The notes: generated from the letters alone by a model not told the origin. Shown: positions 8,200-17,256, numbered from the stretch's first letter. The stretch: DNA of 26,681 nucleotides from SXXZ01 sp041177965 (GCA_041177965.1 JBEGWF010000030.1:1-26681), one strand, 5' to 3'. Translations and numbers: made by a program.

Positions 8200-9447
8200 A
8201 TGAGGATCCACCTTCCGTTCCGCGGACTGCTGTATGGCGTCCTTCTCGGATCCTCGCTCGAGGCCGCCGATTGGCCGGGCTGGCGGGGCCGCGACCGCGA
8301 CGGCCATGCGGGCGATCCCCTGCCCCCGGTCCTGGAGGCGACGCCCCAACCGCTCTGGCGCCAGTCCATCGGCCACGGTTATTCCGGGGTGGTGGTGGCC
8401 GGCCAGCGGTTGGTGTTCCTCGACGACGCCTCGGGCCGGGAAACCGCGCACTGCCTCGACGCCCGGACCGGCCGGGAACTGTGGTCCCAGCCGTTCGCCG
8501 AACCGTACACCGACGAATTCGAGCCCGGACCCCGGTGTACGCCGCTGGTCGATGGGAACCGCATCTACGTGCAGAGCTGCTACGGGGAATTCGCCTGCCT
8601 GTCCCTCGACGATGGCAGGAAGCAGTGGGGATTCCACTTCCGTGACCACGGCATGTTCTGGGTCAAGGACCGTTCCGGTGGCCCCGGGGCCGCCAACCGC
8701 CGGGGCAACTCCGGCTCGGCCGCCATCTCGGGCGACCGCATCTTCATCCAGGTGGGTTCCACCAACGGCGCGAGCATCGTCGCGTTCGACAAGGTCCAGG
8801 GTAGGCTGCTCTGGAAATCGCAGGATGACCTGACCAGCTACGCCTCGCTGGTGACCGGAACCCTCGGCGGGCGGCACCAGGCGGTGGCCGTGACCTGCGA
8901 GGGATTGCTCGGCCTCGATGCCGCCTCTGGCGAAGCCCTGTGGCGGGTGCCCTTCAAGACCGGGGCCAACCGCAACGTGCTGACCCCGGTGCTCGATGGC
9001 GACCACGTCCTCTTCGCCAGCTACACCACCGGACTCCGGCGTGTCGCCGTGAAGGCCGAGGGATCCAAGGTCCATGCCGCCCAGGCGTGGCTCAACCCCG
9101 CCCTGAAGATCAACCTAGCCACGCCGGTGCTGGTCGGGCACCACCTCTATGGCCACGGGCCCGACAAGGATTTCGTCTGCGTCGATGCCGACACGGGCTC
9201 GATCCGGTGGCGTCAGGCCGGCTTCAACCAGTACGCCTCGACGATCGCATCGGGGTCGCGCCTGCTGGTGCTCAACGATGCGGGCGAGGTGCTCCTGCTG
9301 GAGGCCAACCCCGACCAGTACCGAGAACTCGGACGCTTCCAGGCCTGCGGCAAGACCTTCAGTCATCCCGCCTACGCGGACGGGGTGCTCTACACCCGCG
9401 ACAGCCGGGAACTGGCCGCCTGGCCGCTGCGGAAGCCCGCCCGCTGA
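8200..9447 (+). CDS. PQQ-like beta-propeller repeat protein (BamB-like)
   Basis: This 415-aa secreted beta-propeller carries repeated blades with the PQQ-like signature: CLDARTGRELWSQPF, CLSLDDGRKQWGF, AFDKVQGRLLWKSQ, GLDAASGEALWRVPF and CVDADTGSIRWRQ. A short export signal ends near residue 23 (GVLLGSSLEAA), followed by DWPGWRGRDRDGH, the usual beginning of this family in Planctomycetes and Verrucomicrobia. The fold is shared with BamB, a scaffold of the outer-membrane insertion machinery. Its place between LptE-like and Lgt genes and downstream of a BamD-like gene favours a structural envelope role over PQQ-dependent dehydrogenase activity; the protein is too short for an eight-bladed quinoprotein dehydrogenase with cytochrome domain. 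Free-standing propellers of this kind are numerous in the phylum, so the BamB role is inference. Confidence 0.8.
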   Translation: MRIHLPFRGLLYGVLLGSSLEAADWPGWRGRDRDGHAGDPLPPVLEATPQPLWRQSIGHGYSGVVVAGQRLVFLDDASGRETAHCLDARTGRELWSQPFAEPYTDEFEPGPRCTPLVDGNRIYVQSCYGEFACLSLDDGRKQWGFHFRDHGMFWVKDRSGGPGAANRRGNSGSAAISGDRIFIQVGSTNGASIVAFDKVQGRLLWKSQDDLTSYASLVTGTLGGRHQAVAVTCEGLLGLDAASGEALWRVPFKTGANRNVLTPVLDGDHVLFASYTTGLRRVAVKAEGSKVHAAQAWLNPALKINLATPVLVGHHLYGHGPDKDFVCVDADTGSIRWRQAGFNQYASTIASGSRLLVLNDAGEVLLLEANPDQYRELGRFQACGKTFSHPAYADGVLYTRDSRELAAWPLRKPAR

Positions 9448-9466
9448 GTCGCCCGGATTCCACGCG

Positions 9467-10255
9467 ATGAAACCGATCCTCCTCGAACTCGGGGCCTTCC
9501 GACTCCACTCGTTCGGACTGCTCGTGGCCCTCGGGTTCCTGGCCGGATCCTGGATCGCCGGCCGCCGGGGCAAGGCCATGGGTCTCGATCCCCAGGCCCT
9601 CCAGGACATCGTCTTCCCGTGGCTCCTGGTGGGAGGCCTGGTCGGGGCCCGACTCCTCTATGTGGTCAGCCATTGGCAGCAGGATTTCGCCGGTCGACCG
9701 GCGACCGAGGTGCTGGCCATCTGGAAGGGCGGCCTGGTGTTCTATGGCGGCCTCATCGGGGCCACCGTCGCCGGCGTGATCGGGATCCGGCGCAAGGGTC
9801 TGCCGCTCTGGGCCACGGCCGACTGCCTCTCCATCGGGGTCGCCCTCGGACATGTCTTCGGACGACTGGCATGCCTGTTCAACGGATGCTGCCATGGGCG
9901 GGCCTGCACCCTGCCCTGGGCCATCCGGTTCCCGGAGTCGCACGCCAGCGGAGGCGCGCCGGTGCACCCCAGCCAACTCTATGAGGCGGGCCTGAACCTG
10001 CTGTTGTGCGGGGCCCTGATCGCCTGGCAGGCCCGTCGCCCGCACGGACGCGGCCAGATCTTCGCCCTCTACCTGATGTCCTACGCGGCCATCCGGTCGT
10101 TCACGGAGTATTTCCGGGGAGATTACGGGGTGCAGAGCGCACCGACCGCGGGCGTGTTCACCCCCGGACAGACGACGAGCCTGTGGATCGCCGCCGCCGG
10201 GATCGGGCTGTGGTTCCTGCGACGCCCCCGGAACGACGGCGCCGCACCGGCATAG
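9467..10255 (+). CDS. lgt: Prolipoprotein diacylglyceryl transferase
   Basis: This 262-aa inner-membrane enzyme transfers diacylglycerol from phosphatidylglycerol to the lipobox cysteine of prolipoproteins, the first step in lipoprotein maturation. About seven hydrophobic segments are visible. Family landmarks are HSFGLLVALGFLAG near residues 14-27, VFYGGLIGA (91-99), the signature GRLACLFNGCCHGR (132-145), HPSQLYEA (167-174) and the Arg/Glu cluster IRSFTEYFRGD (209-219). The signature is of the GxxACxxNGCC variant rather than the E. coli GNFINGELWG form. The ATG at 9467, 19 bp after the propeller gene, is chosen because the preceding in-frame residues show no homology and overlap the upstream gene. 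It closes the plus-strand envelope cluster and converges on leuA. Confidence 0.93.
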   Translation: MKPILLELGAFRLHSFGLLVALGFLAGSWIAGRRGKAMGLDPQALQDIVFPWLLVGGLVGARLLYVVSHWQQDFAGRPATEVLAIWKGGLVFYGGLIGATVAGVIGIRRKGLPLWATADCLSIGVALGHVFGRLACLFNGCCHGRACTLPWAIRFPESHASGGAPVHPSQLYEAGLNLLLCGALIAWQARRPHGRGQIFALYLMSYAAIRSFTEYFRGDYGVQSAPTAGVFTPGQTTSLWIAAAGIGLWFLRRPRNDGAAPA

Positions 10256-10331
10256 TCCGTCACCACCGCCCACTCCGCCGGACGAGGCTACGGTTTTTCG
10301 GATCCTCGGGCGGCCGCTCGCGGGTGCCCCC

Positions 10332-11987
10332 TCACAAACGGTTCAGCGCGCTGATCACCGCCTGGATGGAGGCCAACTCGATGTTGGTGTTCACGCCAGC
10401 ACCCCATCGGGTCGCCCCCTCGGCCGTTCGGATCTGGATGTAGGCGATGGCGCTGGCCGCCTCGCCCTCGGCCAGCGAGTGCTGTTTGAACTGGGTGACC
10501 TCGAAGCGCGGGACCCCCGCCTCGGCCAGGGCATGGACGAAGGCCGCGATGGGCCCGTTGCCCCGACCCCGCACGGACGTTTCGCGCCCGGAATGCATCA
10601 TCGATGCCCGGCACTCGAAGAGGCCGTCGACCCCATCGGCGTGGAAATGGATCAACGACCAGGGAGCATTTCGCTGGACGTATTCCTTCCAGAACATGGC
10701 CTTGAGTTCCTCGCCACGGACCTCGCGGCCCAAGGCATCGACCTGATCGTTGGCGATGGGACCGAACTCCCGTTGGAGGTCCTTGGGCAGTTCGATGCCG
10801 AACTCGGTCTCCAGCAGGTAGGCCACGCCCCCCTTGCCCGATTGGCTGTTGACCCGGATGACCTCGCGGTATTCGCGACCGATGTCCGCAGGATCGAGGG
10901 TGAGGTACGGCACATCCCAATGGCTGCGGGTTCCACCGGCCCATTCGGCCAGGCCCTTCTTGATGGCATCCTGATGGGAACCACTGAACGCCGTGAAGAC
11001 CAGTTCGCCCGCATAGGGCTGGCGGGGCGGCACGGTCAGTCCGGTGCACCGTTCGTACACCTCGCGGATCTGGCCCAGGTTGGAGAAGTCGAGGTTCGGG
11101 TGGATGCCCAGCATGTACAGGTTCAGCGCCACCGCGATGACATCCAGGTTGCCGGTGCGCTCGCCGTTGCCGAACAGGGTACCTTCCACGCGGTCGGCAC
11201 CGGCCAGCAGGCCCAGTTCGGTCGCGGCCACGCCGGTGCAGCGGTCGTTGTGGGTGTGCAGCGAGATGATCAGGCTGTCGCGGTCGCGGATGTTCCGGCA
11301 CATCCACTCGATCTGGTCGGCATACACGTTCGGCGTGGCGACCTCCACGGTGCACGGGAGGTTCAGGATCATCTTCCGCCCCGGCGTGGGGCACCACACC
11401 CCCATCACCGCCTCCGAGATCTCGAGGGCGAAGTCGAGTTCGGTGGCACTGAAGCTCTCCGGGGAATACTGCAGGCGCACGTCGGTTCCCTGGAGCCGAT
11501 GCAGGCGTTCCTGGATCCAGCGGGCCCCTTGGACGGCGATGGCCTTGATCTCCTCCCGGCTCTTGCCGAACACGACCCGACGCTGGGCCGGCGAGGTGGA
11601 ATTGTAGAGATGGATGATGACGCGCTTGGCCCCCACCAGCGATTCGATGGTCCGCTCGATGAGGTCTTCCCGGGCCTGGACCAGGACCTGGATGGTCACG
11701 TCGTCAGGGATGCGATGCTCCTCGATCAATCGGCGATTGAAGGCGAACTCGGTGTTGGACGCCGAGGGGAACCCCACCTCGATCTCCTTGAAGCCGCAGT
11801 TCACGAGCGTCTGGAAGAGTTCGAGCTTCTGGGCCACGTTCATCGGCACCGCCAGCGCCTGATTGCCGTCACGAAGGTCCACGCTGCACCAGATCGGGGG
11901 CGCGGCGAGCGTGCGTGCCGGCCATTGACGGTCGCGCAGGTCCACCGCCGGAGCGGGGCGGTACTTCGTGGCAGGATTCTTCAGCAT
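10332..11987 (-). CDS. leuA: 2-isopropylmalate synthase
   Basis: This 551-aa enzyme condenses acetyl-CoA with 2-oxoisovalerate, the committed step of leucine biosynthesis. The size and N-terminus (KYRPAPAVDLRDRQWPART) mark the longer LeuA subtype seen in actinobacteria and fungi. Catalytic features are Arg39-Asp40 in VDLRDGNQAL, the metal-binding His pair in SLHTHNDRC (His244, His246), and GTLFGNGERTGN at 269-280. The C-terminal section from about residue 430 (EFGPIANDQVDALG through GVNTNIELASIQAVISALNRL) is the LeuA dimer domain that binds leucine for feedback inhibition, and appears intact. No other leucine-pathway gene is nearby. A gap of 102 bp separates it from the upstream phosphoesterase gene on the same strand. 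I see no leader peptide or attenuator in that gap. Confidence 0.96.
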   Translation of the reverse strand: MLKNPATKYRPAPAVDLRDRQWPARTLAAPPIWCSVDLRDGNQALAVPMNVAQKLELFQTLVNCGFKEIEVGFPSASNTEFAFNRRLIEEHRIPDDVTIQVLVQAREDLIERTIESLVGAKRVIIHLYNSTSPAQRRVVFGKSREEIKAIAVQGARWIQERLHRLQGTDVRLQYSPESFSATELDFALEISEAVMGVWCPTPGRKMILNLPCTVEVATPNVYADQIEWMCRNIRDRDSLIISLHTHNDRCTGVAATELGLLAGADRVEGTLFGNGERTGNLDVIAVALNLYMLGIHPNLDFSNLGQIREVYERCTGLTVPPRQPYAGELVFTAFSGSHQDAIKKGLAEWAGGTRSHWDVPYLTLDPADIGREYREVIRVNSQSGKGGVAYLLETEFGIELPKDLQREFGPIANDQVDALGREVRGEELKAMFWKEYVQRNAPWSLIHFHADGVDGLFECRASMMHSGRETSVRGRGNGPIAAFVHALAEAGVPRFEVTQFKQHSLAEGEAASAIAYIQIRTAEGATRWGAGVNTNIELASIQAVISALNRL

Positions 11988-12089
11988 ATCCGAAACGCCG
12001 GACAGGGTACGATGCCCCGAGGCCTTGCGGCAGGAAAAAAGGAATCCGGCGATCGGCGATGACGTGCACCTCCGACCGACGGCCCGGGA

Positions 12090-14771
12090 TCAGTCCAGGC
12101 CCCGCAGGCGGAAGAAGCGGGCCCCGGCATCGAAGACCACGCTCGCGCCCGAAGCCCCATCCTCGGGCCGGGCCGGGAATTCCTCCACCGGCTCGAAGGG
12201 TTTGAGGAGATCCCCCGAGGCCTCGAGTCTATAACGCTGTCCCGCCAGCGCGGTCCACTGGATCTGAACGCGCCCCTGGGGCTCCCACGAGGCCTTCAGC
12301 TTCAGGGGCGGAGGGTCCGGCAATCGGATCGGAACCCCCGAGAACACCGGGCGCTCGCCCACCGTCTGGGGACCGGAAACGCCGATGAACCCGGCATCGA
12401 ACCGACGCGCCCTCGCCCCGGCACCCACCTCGAGACCGACCCCGGCGGCCACGCGCACCGTCTGCCCCTGCCGCAGGCCGCCCAGGGCACTGCGGGGAAT
12501 GGCGATCCGCACGGCGTCGGCGCTGCTCATCCCGGGCGTCACCACCCCGCGGACCGAATCCGGATTCCAGGCACGGATCTGGACCCCCGGCACCGAACCG
12601 AGGTTCCGCTCCAATCGGAAGACCCCCTGCCCCAGGGACACCGCCGAGCGGGGTCTCCGGAATAGGCGATCCTGCCGCTGGGCCAGCACATCGCTGACGA
12701 CGATGCCGATGGCGGGCCGGAACCCCTCGAAGGACACCCCTTCGGCCAAATCCAGCCCCTCGGCCCCCTCCGCGGCGGGGTTCTCCGTCGATTCGGCACG
12801 ACCATCGCCCAGGCCGGCGAGCGACGAGACCCCGGGCAGACCCGGCACCTCCAGGAACAGGTACACATCGGAACCCTGGGACAACGCCAACCCATCGAGG
12901 GACAGGTACAGGTTCGTGGCGTCCATCATGGCCCGGAGTTGGCCGAGATTGCTGAAACGCCCGGTCAGCGAGGGAATGCCGGGAACCCGCGCCATGCCAT
13001 GGGCCTCCCAGGAGGGTCCCGGCACCGCGGGTTCCGGATCCGGCGTCCCCGGCTCGGCCACCGCCCCGACATCGGCCATCGGCGGCGGCGACCCGCGCCG
13101 GATCACCGATTGATCCTCGACCTGGCCCTGGGTGTTGATGCACCGGATCGTCAGGGTATCGCCGTCGAATCGCAGTTGGGTGAAGTGGTACACCACCCGG
13201 AAGGCCGACTGCAGGGCCGAGGTCTGCAGGAGGCCATAGGGCGAAGCTCCGCCTCCCCCGGTCACGATGGAGGTCATCCCCTCGAAGGGAATCAACCGTT
13301 CATAGTTGTGGTCGTGGCCCGACAGGAACAACTGCACTCCGTGGCGCTGGGTGATCGGCAGGAGCACCTCGGCGAATTCCGCACCGTCCGGGCGCTGGTT
13401 GTAATTGGAGTCGTCGATCCGGTGCGCCGACGAGGTCTCCCAGGGAATGTGGGCGATGACCACCTTCCAGGGCTTCCGAGAGGCGGCCAGATCCCGATCG
13501 AGCCAGCGGGCCTGCGGGCTGTTGGCCCGCATCTGGTACTGCCCCAGGAAGGGCTGGAAGAGCACCGCCACATGCACATCGCCCGCGTCGAAGGAGTGGT
13601 AGGCCTGGGGCACGGTCTTTTCCGCGGCGTGCTCCAGGTCCGGCGTGTCGTTCGTCGGGGAGCCGAAGACTCCCACCAGCGGCTCGAAGCCGTAATACAG
13701 GTCGTGATTGCCCCACGAAAACGCCGAGGCGCGCGTGCGCATCCACGGACGCTGGATGCTCAGGAACCGATGGTCGGCCAGGGTCGGTGAGAACCCCGGA
13801 TACACCAGGTCGCCGGCATGCAGGACCAGGTCGGCCTCGGATCGCATCATCTGCGCCACGACGGCATGCGGCGAAAGATCCCCCCAACCCGAATCGCCGA
13901 TCACCTGGATCGTCAGCGGGCCCGAGGCGGGCAGCGTCCGGAACGACAGGGGCGCGGTGGCACCGCCCTCCCCGTCGTTGCCGAGGACCACCCGGTACTG
14001 GTAACGCATGCCGGGCATGAGCCCCGCGAGCTGAACGACATGGTTGGTCCCCTCGGGTCCACGGACGGATCTCTCGCCGACCGAGTCGACGCCGTAATCG
14101 ACCCGGATCGAACGCGGCCATGGGGTCAGGCATCGGACCTCCGCCCGGTTGGACGAGACGTTCTGCAAGTAGGGGGCCCGGGAGAAATTGGCCAGGACCT
14201 CGCCGGTGAAGACCGGCCAGCGTGAATACACCCCGTCGGCGTGCAACTGGAGGGTCAACCAGTTGGTCCCGGGACGAATCCACCCCGAGGCCGACCCGAA
14301 CGGGATGAGTTCCGGGCTGCCGGCTCCGCGCGGAACGGGCATGGCCGAGAGAGGCACCGGGGCTCCGGTGTCGCCGGGCAACCCCCGCCGCACCCATTCC
14401 CGACCGTTGAGGCCCAGCACGAACCCTCCCGAATAATCCACCCGCAGCGACAACCACCTCACATCGGCTCCTTGCGGAACGACGAAGGCCCGTCGGAGCA
14501 GCACCCGTTCCCATCCGTTGGTGTTCGGAAATCGGGTCGATTCGCCATAGGAGGTGGTCCCGAACCCCCCGGGCCCTTCCGGCCAGGCCGAATCGTCGAA
14601 GCCCTCGGACTGCCAACCGGCGGGCACCGCGGCCGATGCCCCCACCCCCTGATAACGCCATCGATCCGAAAGCCCCACCAGCGCCACATCGTCGCCGGCC
14701 CATGCCCAGGACCCGAGCATCCAGAGCATTCCCAGCACTCCCCATCGAAGGCATCGAGACCCGGAGATCAT
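12090..14771 (-). CDS. Secreted multidomain metallophosphoesterase (purple-acid-phosphatase-like)
   Basis: This 893-aa exported protein starts with a Sec signal (to about residue 26, SWAWAG). A galactose-binding-like beta-sandwich follows at about 30-190 (WQSEGFDDSAW, VLLRRAFVVP, VDYSGGFVLGLNG). A fibronectin-III/purple-acid-phosphatase N-domain occupies about 197-280 (SRAPYLQNVSSNRAEVRCLT), and the calcineurin-like metal core about 286-545. Metal ligands are visible as GDSGWGD (292-298), HAGD (318-321), GNHD (354-357), AHIP (440-443) and GHDHNYER (485-492). The remainder contains another beta-rich domain (about 590-810) and a C-terminal module ending FFRLRGLD. It probably hydrolyses phosphoesters outside the cytoplasm or on the cell surface. 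The start at 14771 is preferred because the signal peptide begins there; an ATG ten codons upstream (14801) is possible, and the frame reaches 14930 only by overlapping apbE. Confidence 0.88.
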   Translation of the reverse strand: MISGSRCLRWGVLGMLWMLGSWAWAGDDVALVGLSDRWRYQGVGASAAVPAGWQSEGFDDSAWPEGPGGFGTTSYGESTRFPNTNGWERVLLRRAFVVPQGADVRWLSLRVDYSGGFVLGLNGREWVRRGLPGDTGAPVPLSAMPVPRGAGSPELIPFGSASGWIRPGTNWLTLQLHADGVYSRWPVFTGEVLANFSRAPYLQNVSSNRAEVRCLTPWPRSIRVDYGVDSVGERSVRGPEGTNHVVQLAGLMPGMRYQYRVVLGNDGEGGATAPLSFRTLPASGPLTIQVIGDSGWGDLSPHAVVAQMMRSEADLVLHAGDLVYPGFSPTLADHRFLSIQRPWMRTRASAFSWGNHDLYYGFEPLVGVFGSPTNDTPDLEHAAEKTVPQAYHSFDAGDVHVAVLFQPFLGQYQMRANSPQARWLDRDLAASRKPWKVVIAHIPWETSSAHRIDDSNYNQRPDGAEFAEVLLPITQRHGVQLFLSGHDHNYERLIPFEGMTSIVTGGGGASPYGLLQTSALQSAFRVVYHFTQLRFDGDTLTIRCINTQGQVEDQSVIRRGSPPPMADVGAVAEPGTPDPEPAVPGPSWEAHGMARVPGIPSLTGRFSNLGQLRAMMDATNLYLSLDGLALSQGSDVYLFLEVPGLPGVSSLAGLGDGRAESTENPAAEGAEGLDLAEGVSFEGFRPAIGIVVSDVLAQRQDRLFRRPRSAVSLGQGVFRLERNLGSVPGVQIRAWNPDSVRGVVTPGMSSADAVRIAIPRSALGGLRQGQTVRVAAGVGLEVGAGARARRFDAGFIGVSGPQTVGERPVFSGVPIRLPDPPPLKLKASWEPQGRVQIQWTALAGQRYRLEASGDLLKPFEPVEEFPARPEDGASGASVVFDAGARFFRLRGLD

Positions 14772-14892
14772 GTCTCGGAGGGATACCCGAGCGACGCCCA
14801 TCCGTGAACCGGAAAACAGGGCCGGAAAACAGGGCGGCAGCGGTCGTGCCGAAGGTTCACGGAGGATTGAGATGCCCCCGGAACCGCCGGGT

Positions 14893-15951
14893 TCAACGCC
14901 GCTCGTAGCGCCGCCATCCCGGGGTTTCACGGACCTCCACGGGGCCGCGGGGGGCGTGCATGAGGAAGGCCTCGACCGGATGGCGGCGGATGCGGGCCAA
15001 TCCGTCGTCGGGACCCAGCACGCTCAAGACCTTCGACAAGGCATCGGTGGTCATGGCCTCCTTGCCGATCAACGTCACCTGACTCGGATGGGTGAGCGCC
15101 CATCCGGTGCGCGGATCCAGGAGGTGCGAATACCGGACACCTCCCAACTCCACCCGCTGGAAACGGTCCCCCGAGGTGACCAGCGCCCGGTCCTTGAGCC
15201 AAACCACGCGACCCGGCGGTGCGTTCGGCACATCCAACTCCCCGATCTCGACCTTCCATCCCGGCTGACCCGGTGGCGCACCGGCGGCGAACAGGTCCCC
15301 TCCCCCGGACACCAGCGAACACCGGATGCCCCGGGAGCGGAGCACGCGCGTCGCCTCGTCCAACGCATATCCCTTGGCGATGCCCCCCAGATCGAGGCGC
15401 ATCCCGGGCACGGTCAAGCATGCGGTCCGCCGACCGTCGGGGGCCCTGCCGAGCACCACGTGCCGCCAACCGGTCGCCGCACGGGCCGCCTCCAGTTTCG
15501 AGGCCTCGGGCAACACCCGCTGACGGCGGGCCCGTTTCCACACATCCACCAGCGGTCCGACGGTGATGTCGAACGCGCCATCGCTCATCCGCGAGACCTC
15601 CTCGGCCCGTTCCAGGACGCGGGCCAGATCCGCGCCCAGCGGCACCACCGCGCCCGAGCCGGAGGTCTTCGACAGGCGGCTCAATTCGGAATCGGCCTCG
15701 TAGTCGCTGAGGATCCGGTTCAGGTCGGAGATCCGCTGGAAGGCGGCGGCCGCGGCGGCGTCTCCCGAGGCCTGATCGCTCGCATGGAGCACGATCCGGA
15801 AGGGCATCCCCATGTGCGTCTGGCGGTACTCGCAACGCACCGATCCGACGGGCCGGGTATGGCAACCGACGGACAGAAGTGTCAGGCACAGGGCCAGGAT
15901 TCCCGCGAAGCCGAGCCCGGCGAGACGAAGTGGAAAGCAGTGCATGCGCAT
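14893..15951 (-). CDS. apbE: FAD:protein FMN transferase, lipoprotein
   Basis: This 352-aa protein matches ApbE, which attaches FMN covalently to Thr/Ser of exported flavoproteins such as NqrB/C or RnfG. Visible family motifs are TFRIVLHASD-like MGMPFRIVLHA near residue 47, a SDYEADSELSRL segment, GAFDITVGPLVDVWK, LDLGGIAKGYALDEA, VSGGGDLFAAG, SHLLDPRTG with the Mg-binding Asp, and the metal-site segment TTDALSKVL near the C-terminus. The N-terminus has a hydrophobic stretch ending SVGC (Cys30), so it is probably a lipoprotein, as ApbE usually is. The start at 15951 (MRMHC) could instead be the Met two codons later. It lies 46 bp after the EamA gene and 121 bp before the phosphoesterase gene. 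No evident flavoprotein target is encoded in the window. Confidence 0.93.
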   Translation of the reverse strand: MRMHCFPLRLAGLGFAGILALCLTLLSVGCHTRPVGSVRCEYRQTHMGMPFRIVLHASDQASGDAAAAAAFQRISDLNRILSDYEADSELSRLSKTSGSGAVVPLGADLARVLERAEEVSRMSDGAFDITVGPLVDVWKRARRQRVLPEASKLEAARAATGWRHVVLGRAPDGRRTACLTVPGMRLDLGGIAKGYALDEATRVLRSRGIRCSLVSGGGDLFAAGAPPGQPGWKVEIGELDVPNAPPGRVVWLKDRALVTSGDRFQRVELGGVRYSHLLDPRTGWALTHPSQVTLIGKEAMTTDALSKVLSVLGPDDGLARIRRHPVEAFLMHAPRGPVEVRETPGWRRYERR

Positions 15952-15997
15952 CGAACCCTTCCCATGGACCGGACACCCTCCCGTCCGATCCGGAACC

Positions 15998-16426
15998 TCA
16001 ACGTTCTTCCCGCACGACGGGCACGGGCACCGGAACGGACTTCGGCTTCACCTTCTCGGTGTAGGTGATCACACCCGCGCCGAGGACGATCAGGCTGACC
16101 CCGAACCAACGGAGCGGACTCACCGTCTCATGAAGCACGAATCGGGCGGCCAGGGTGGTCAGCACGAACCCGAGGGAGGTCAGCGGCCAGACGAAGCTCA
16201 CGTCACCCCGGGACATGAGGTGCAGCAGGCAGCCGAAGAACGCGGCCTCGAAGGCGATCCCGATCAACAGCGGACCATTGGTGATCCCGGCCCGGATGAG
16301 TCGCAGGACCTCCGACACGCTCACCCGGTCCATCTCGCCGATCTCCTTCAGGCCCCGGCTCAGGAACACGACCCCCACGGCCTCGAGGCAGAGACCGGTC
16401 AGCAACACCACGATGAGTCGGATCAT
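15998..16426 (-). CDS. EamA/SMR-like four-helix transporter
   Basis: This 142-aa membrane protein has four predicted helices at about 3-22, 50-71, 76-97 and 105-123. The RFVLHETVSPLRWFGVSLIVLGAGVI segment is typical of the second half of an EamA repeat (drug/metabolite transporter superfamily). Size and topology equal a single EamA unit, as in SMR exporters or the ArnE/ArnF lipid-sugar flippase subunits, which work as dimers. The start at 16426 overlaps the HpnK stop (ATGA), so translation is coupled; an ATG at 16447 lies inside hpnK and is less likely. The tail is Pro/Val-rich and basic, ending VREER. Cargo is unknown. Coupling to HpnK raises the possibility of moving a sugar-modified lipid or hopanoid, which is inference. 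Confidence 0.78.
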   Translation of the reverse strand: MIRLIVVLLTGLCLEAVGVVFLSRGLKEIGEMDRVSVSEVLRLIRAGITNGPLLIGIAFEAAFFGCLLHLMSRGDVSFVWPLTSLGFVLTTLAARFVLHETVSPLRWFGVSLIVLGAGVITYTEKVKPKSVPVPVPVVREER

Positions 16427-17256
16427 AGGCAGTCGGAATAGCGGCACAATCGGATGCCCCGCGCCTCGATGACCCGGCGCACCCGGGGGCTGAGCAACGC
16501 CTCCAGTTCATGACGGTGGGCGTCCTCGTCGGCGTGACAGTACAACTCCCAGGTCCCGGGCTGAAGCTCAGGGATGAGCCGAAGCAGGTAATCCTCGGTC
16601 ACCCGGCTGTTCTGGAGCAGGCCATAGGTGGCCCGGGCGTGACGGAGGTCGCGGCGCGCCAACAAGGGCTCACAACGCCGCGACAGGGCTCCGAACACGG
16701 CCGCATGCGACCACCGGTACAGGTGCTCGCCGGAGGCCAGACGCAGGTTCTGGATCAACGGGTCGCGCGTCAGTCGGACGGAACGGATGCCCAGGTCCCG
16801 GGCCCGATCGAGCAGCACCCCGAAAACCCCGGGGTGCAGATGGAAGTTCAGGTGCCCGTTCACATGGTCCAACGGCAGCCCGGTGGCCCGGAAGCGCTCG
16901 AACTGCGCCAACAATTCGCGACGCACCTGATCGCGCAACCCCGGCACGAAGAAGTATCGGAGCCCGGCCACCACAGGCCGGTCGGTGAATCGCCCCTGCT
17001 CATCGACCAACCCCGGGATCTCCGACGGCGGCAGCACCGAGCGACCGCAGACCAGCACCGAGTGCAGGCCCACTCCCAGTCCGGGATTCTCCCGCGCGAT
17101 CCGTACGGCCGATGCCGCCGCATCGCCGGCCACCATCAGGCTCGCGGAGGTGAGGACGCCTTCCCGGTGGGCGCGTTCGATGGCCCGATTGGCGCTCTCG
17201 GAAATCCCGAAGTCGTCGGCGTTGACGATCAGTCGGATGGCCTGTCCCGGGGTCAT
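16423..17256 (-). CDS. hpnK: HpnK-like YdjC/ChbG-family carbohydrate deacetylase
   Basis: This 277-aa protein belongs to the YdjC/ChbG deacetylase family and resembles the hopanoid-associated member HpnK. Metal-site features are NADDFG (residues 12-17), GLHSVL with His65, and the HVNGHLNFHLHP block (His131, 135, 139, 141). The C-terminus has GTWELYCHADED, another family landmark. Family members remove N-acetyl groups from amino sugars. HpnK is assigned to hopanoid loci by gene context, and its exact substrate is not established. It lies 60 bp downstream of the HpnD-like synthase and overlaps the EamA-type transporter by four bases. A chitooligosaccharide deacetylase role is the alternative, but the neighbouring squalene-synthase-type gene makes the hopanoid reading more likely. 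Confidence 0.82.
   Translation of the reverse strand: MTPGQAIRLIVNADDFGISESANRAIERAHREGVLTSASLMVAGDAAASAVRIARENPGLGVGLHSVLVCGRSVLPPSEIPGLVDEQGRFTDRPVVAGLRYFFVPGLRDQVRRELLAQFERFRATGLPLDHVNGHLNFHLHPGVFGVLLDRARDLGIRSVRLTRDPLIQNLRLASGEHLYRWSHAAVFGALSRRCEPLLARRDLRHARATYGLLQNSRVTEDYLLRLIPELQPGTWELYCHADEDAHRHELEALLSPRVRRVIEARGIRLCRYSDCL

Noticed and set aside
10283..10308. Possible terminator stem between convergent lgt and leuA
   Set aside because: Only five outer base pairs with a long unpaired interior; not better than chance in GC-rich DNA.
14772..14930. N-terminal extension of the phosphoesterase frame into apbE
   Set aside because: A Sec signal starts at 14771; the extension lacks signal character and overlaps the apbE 3' end.
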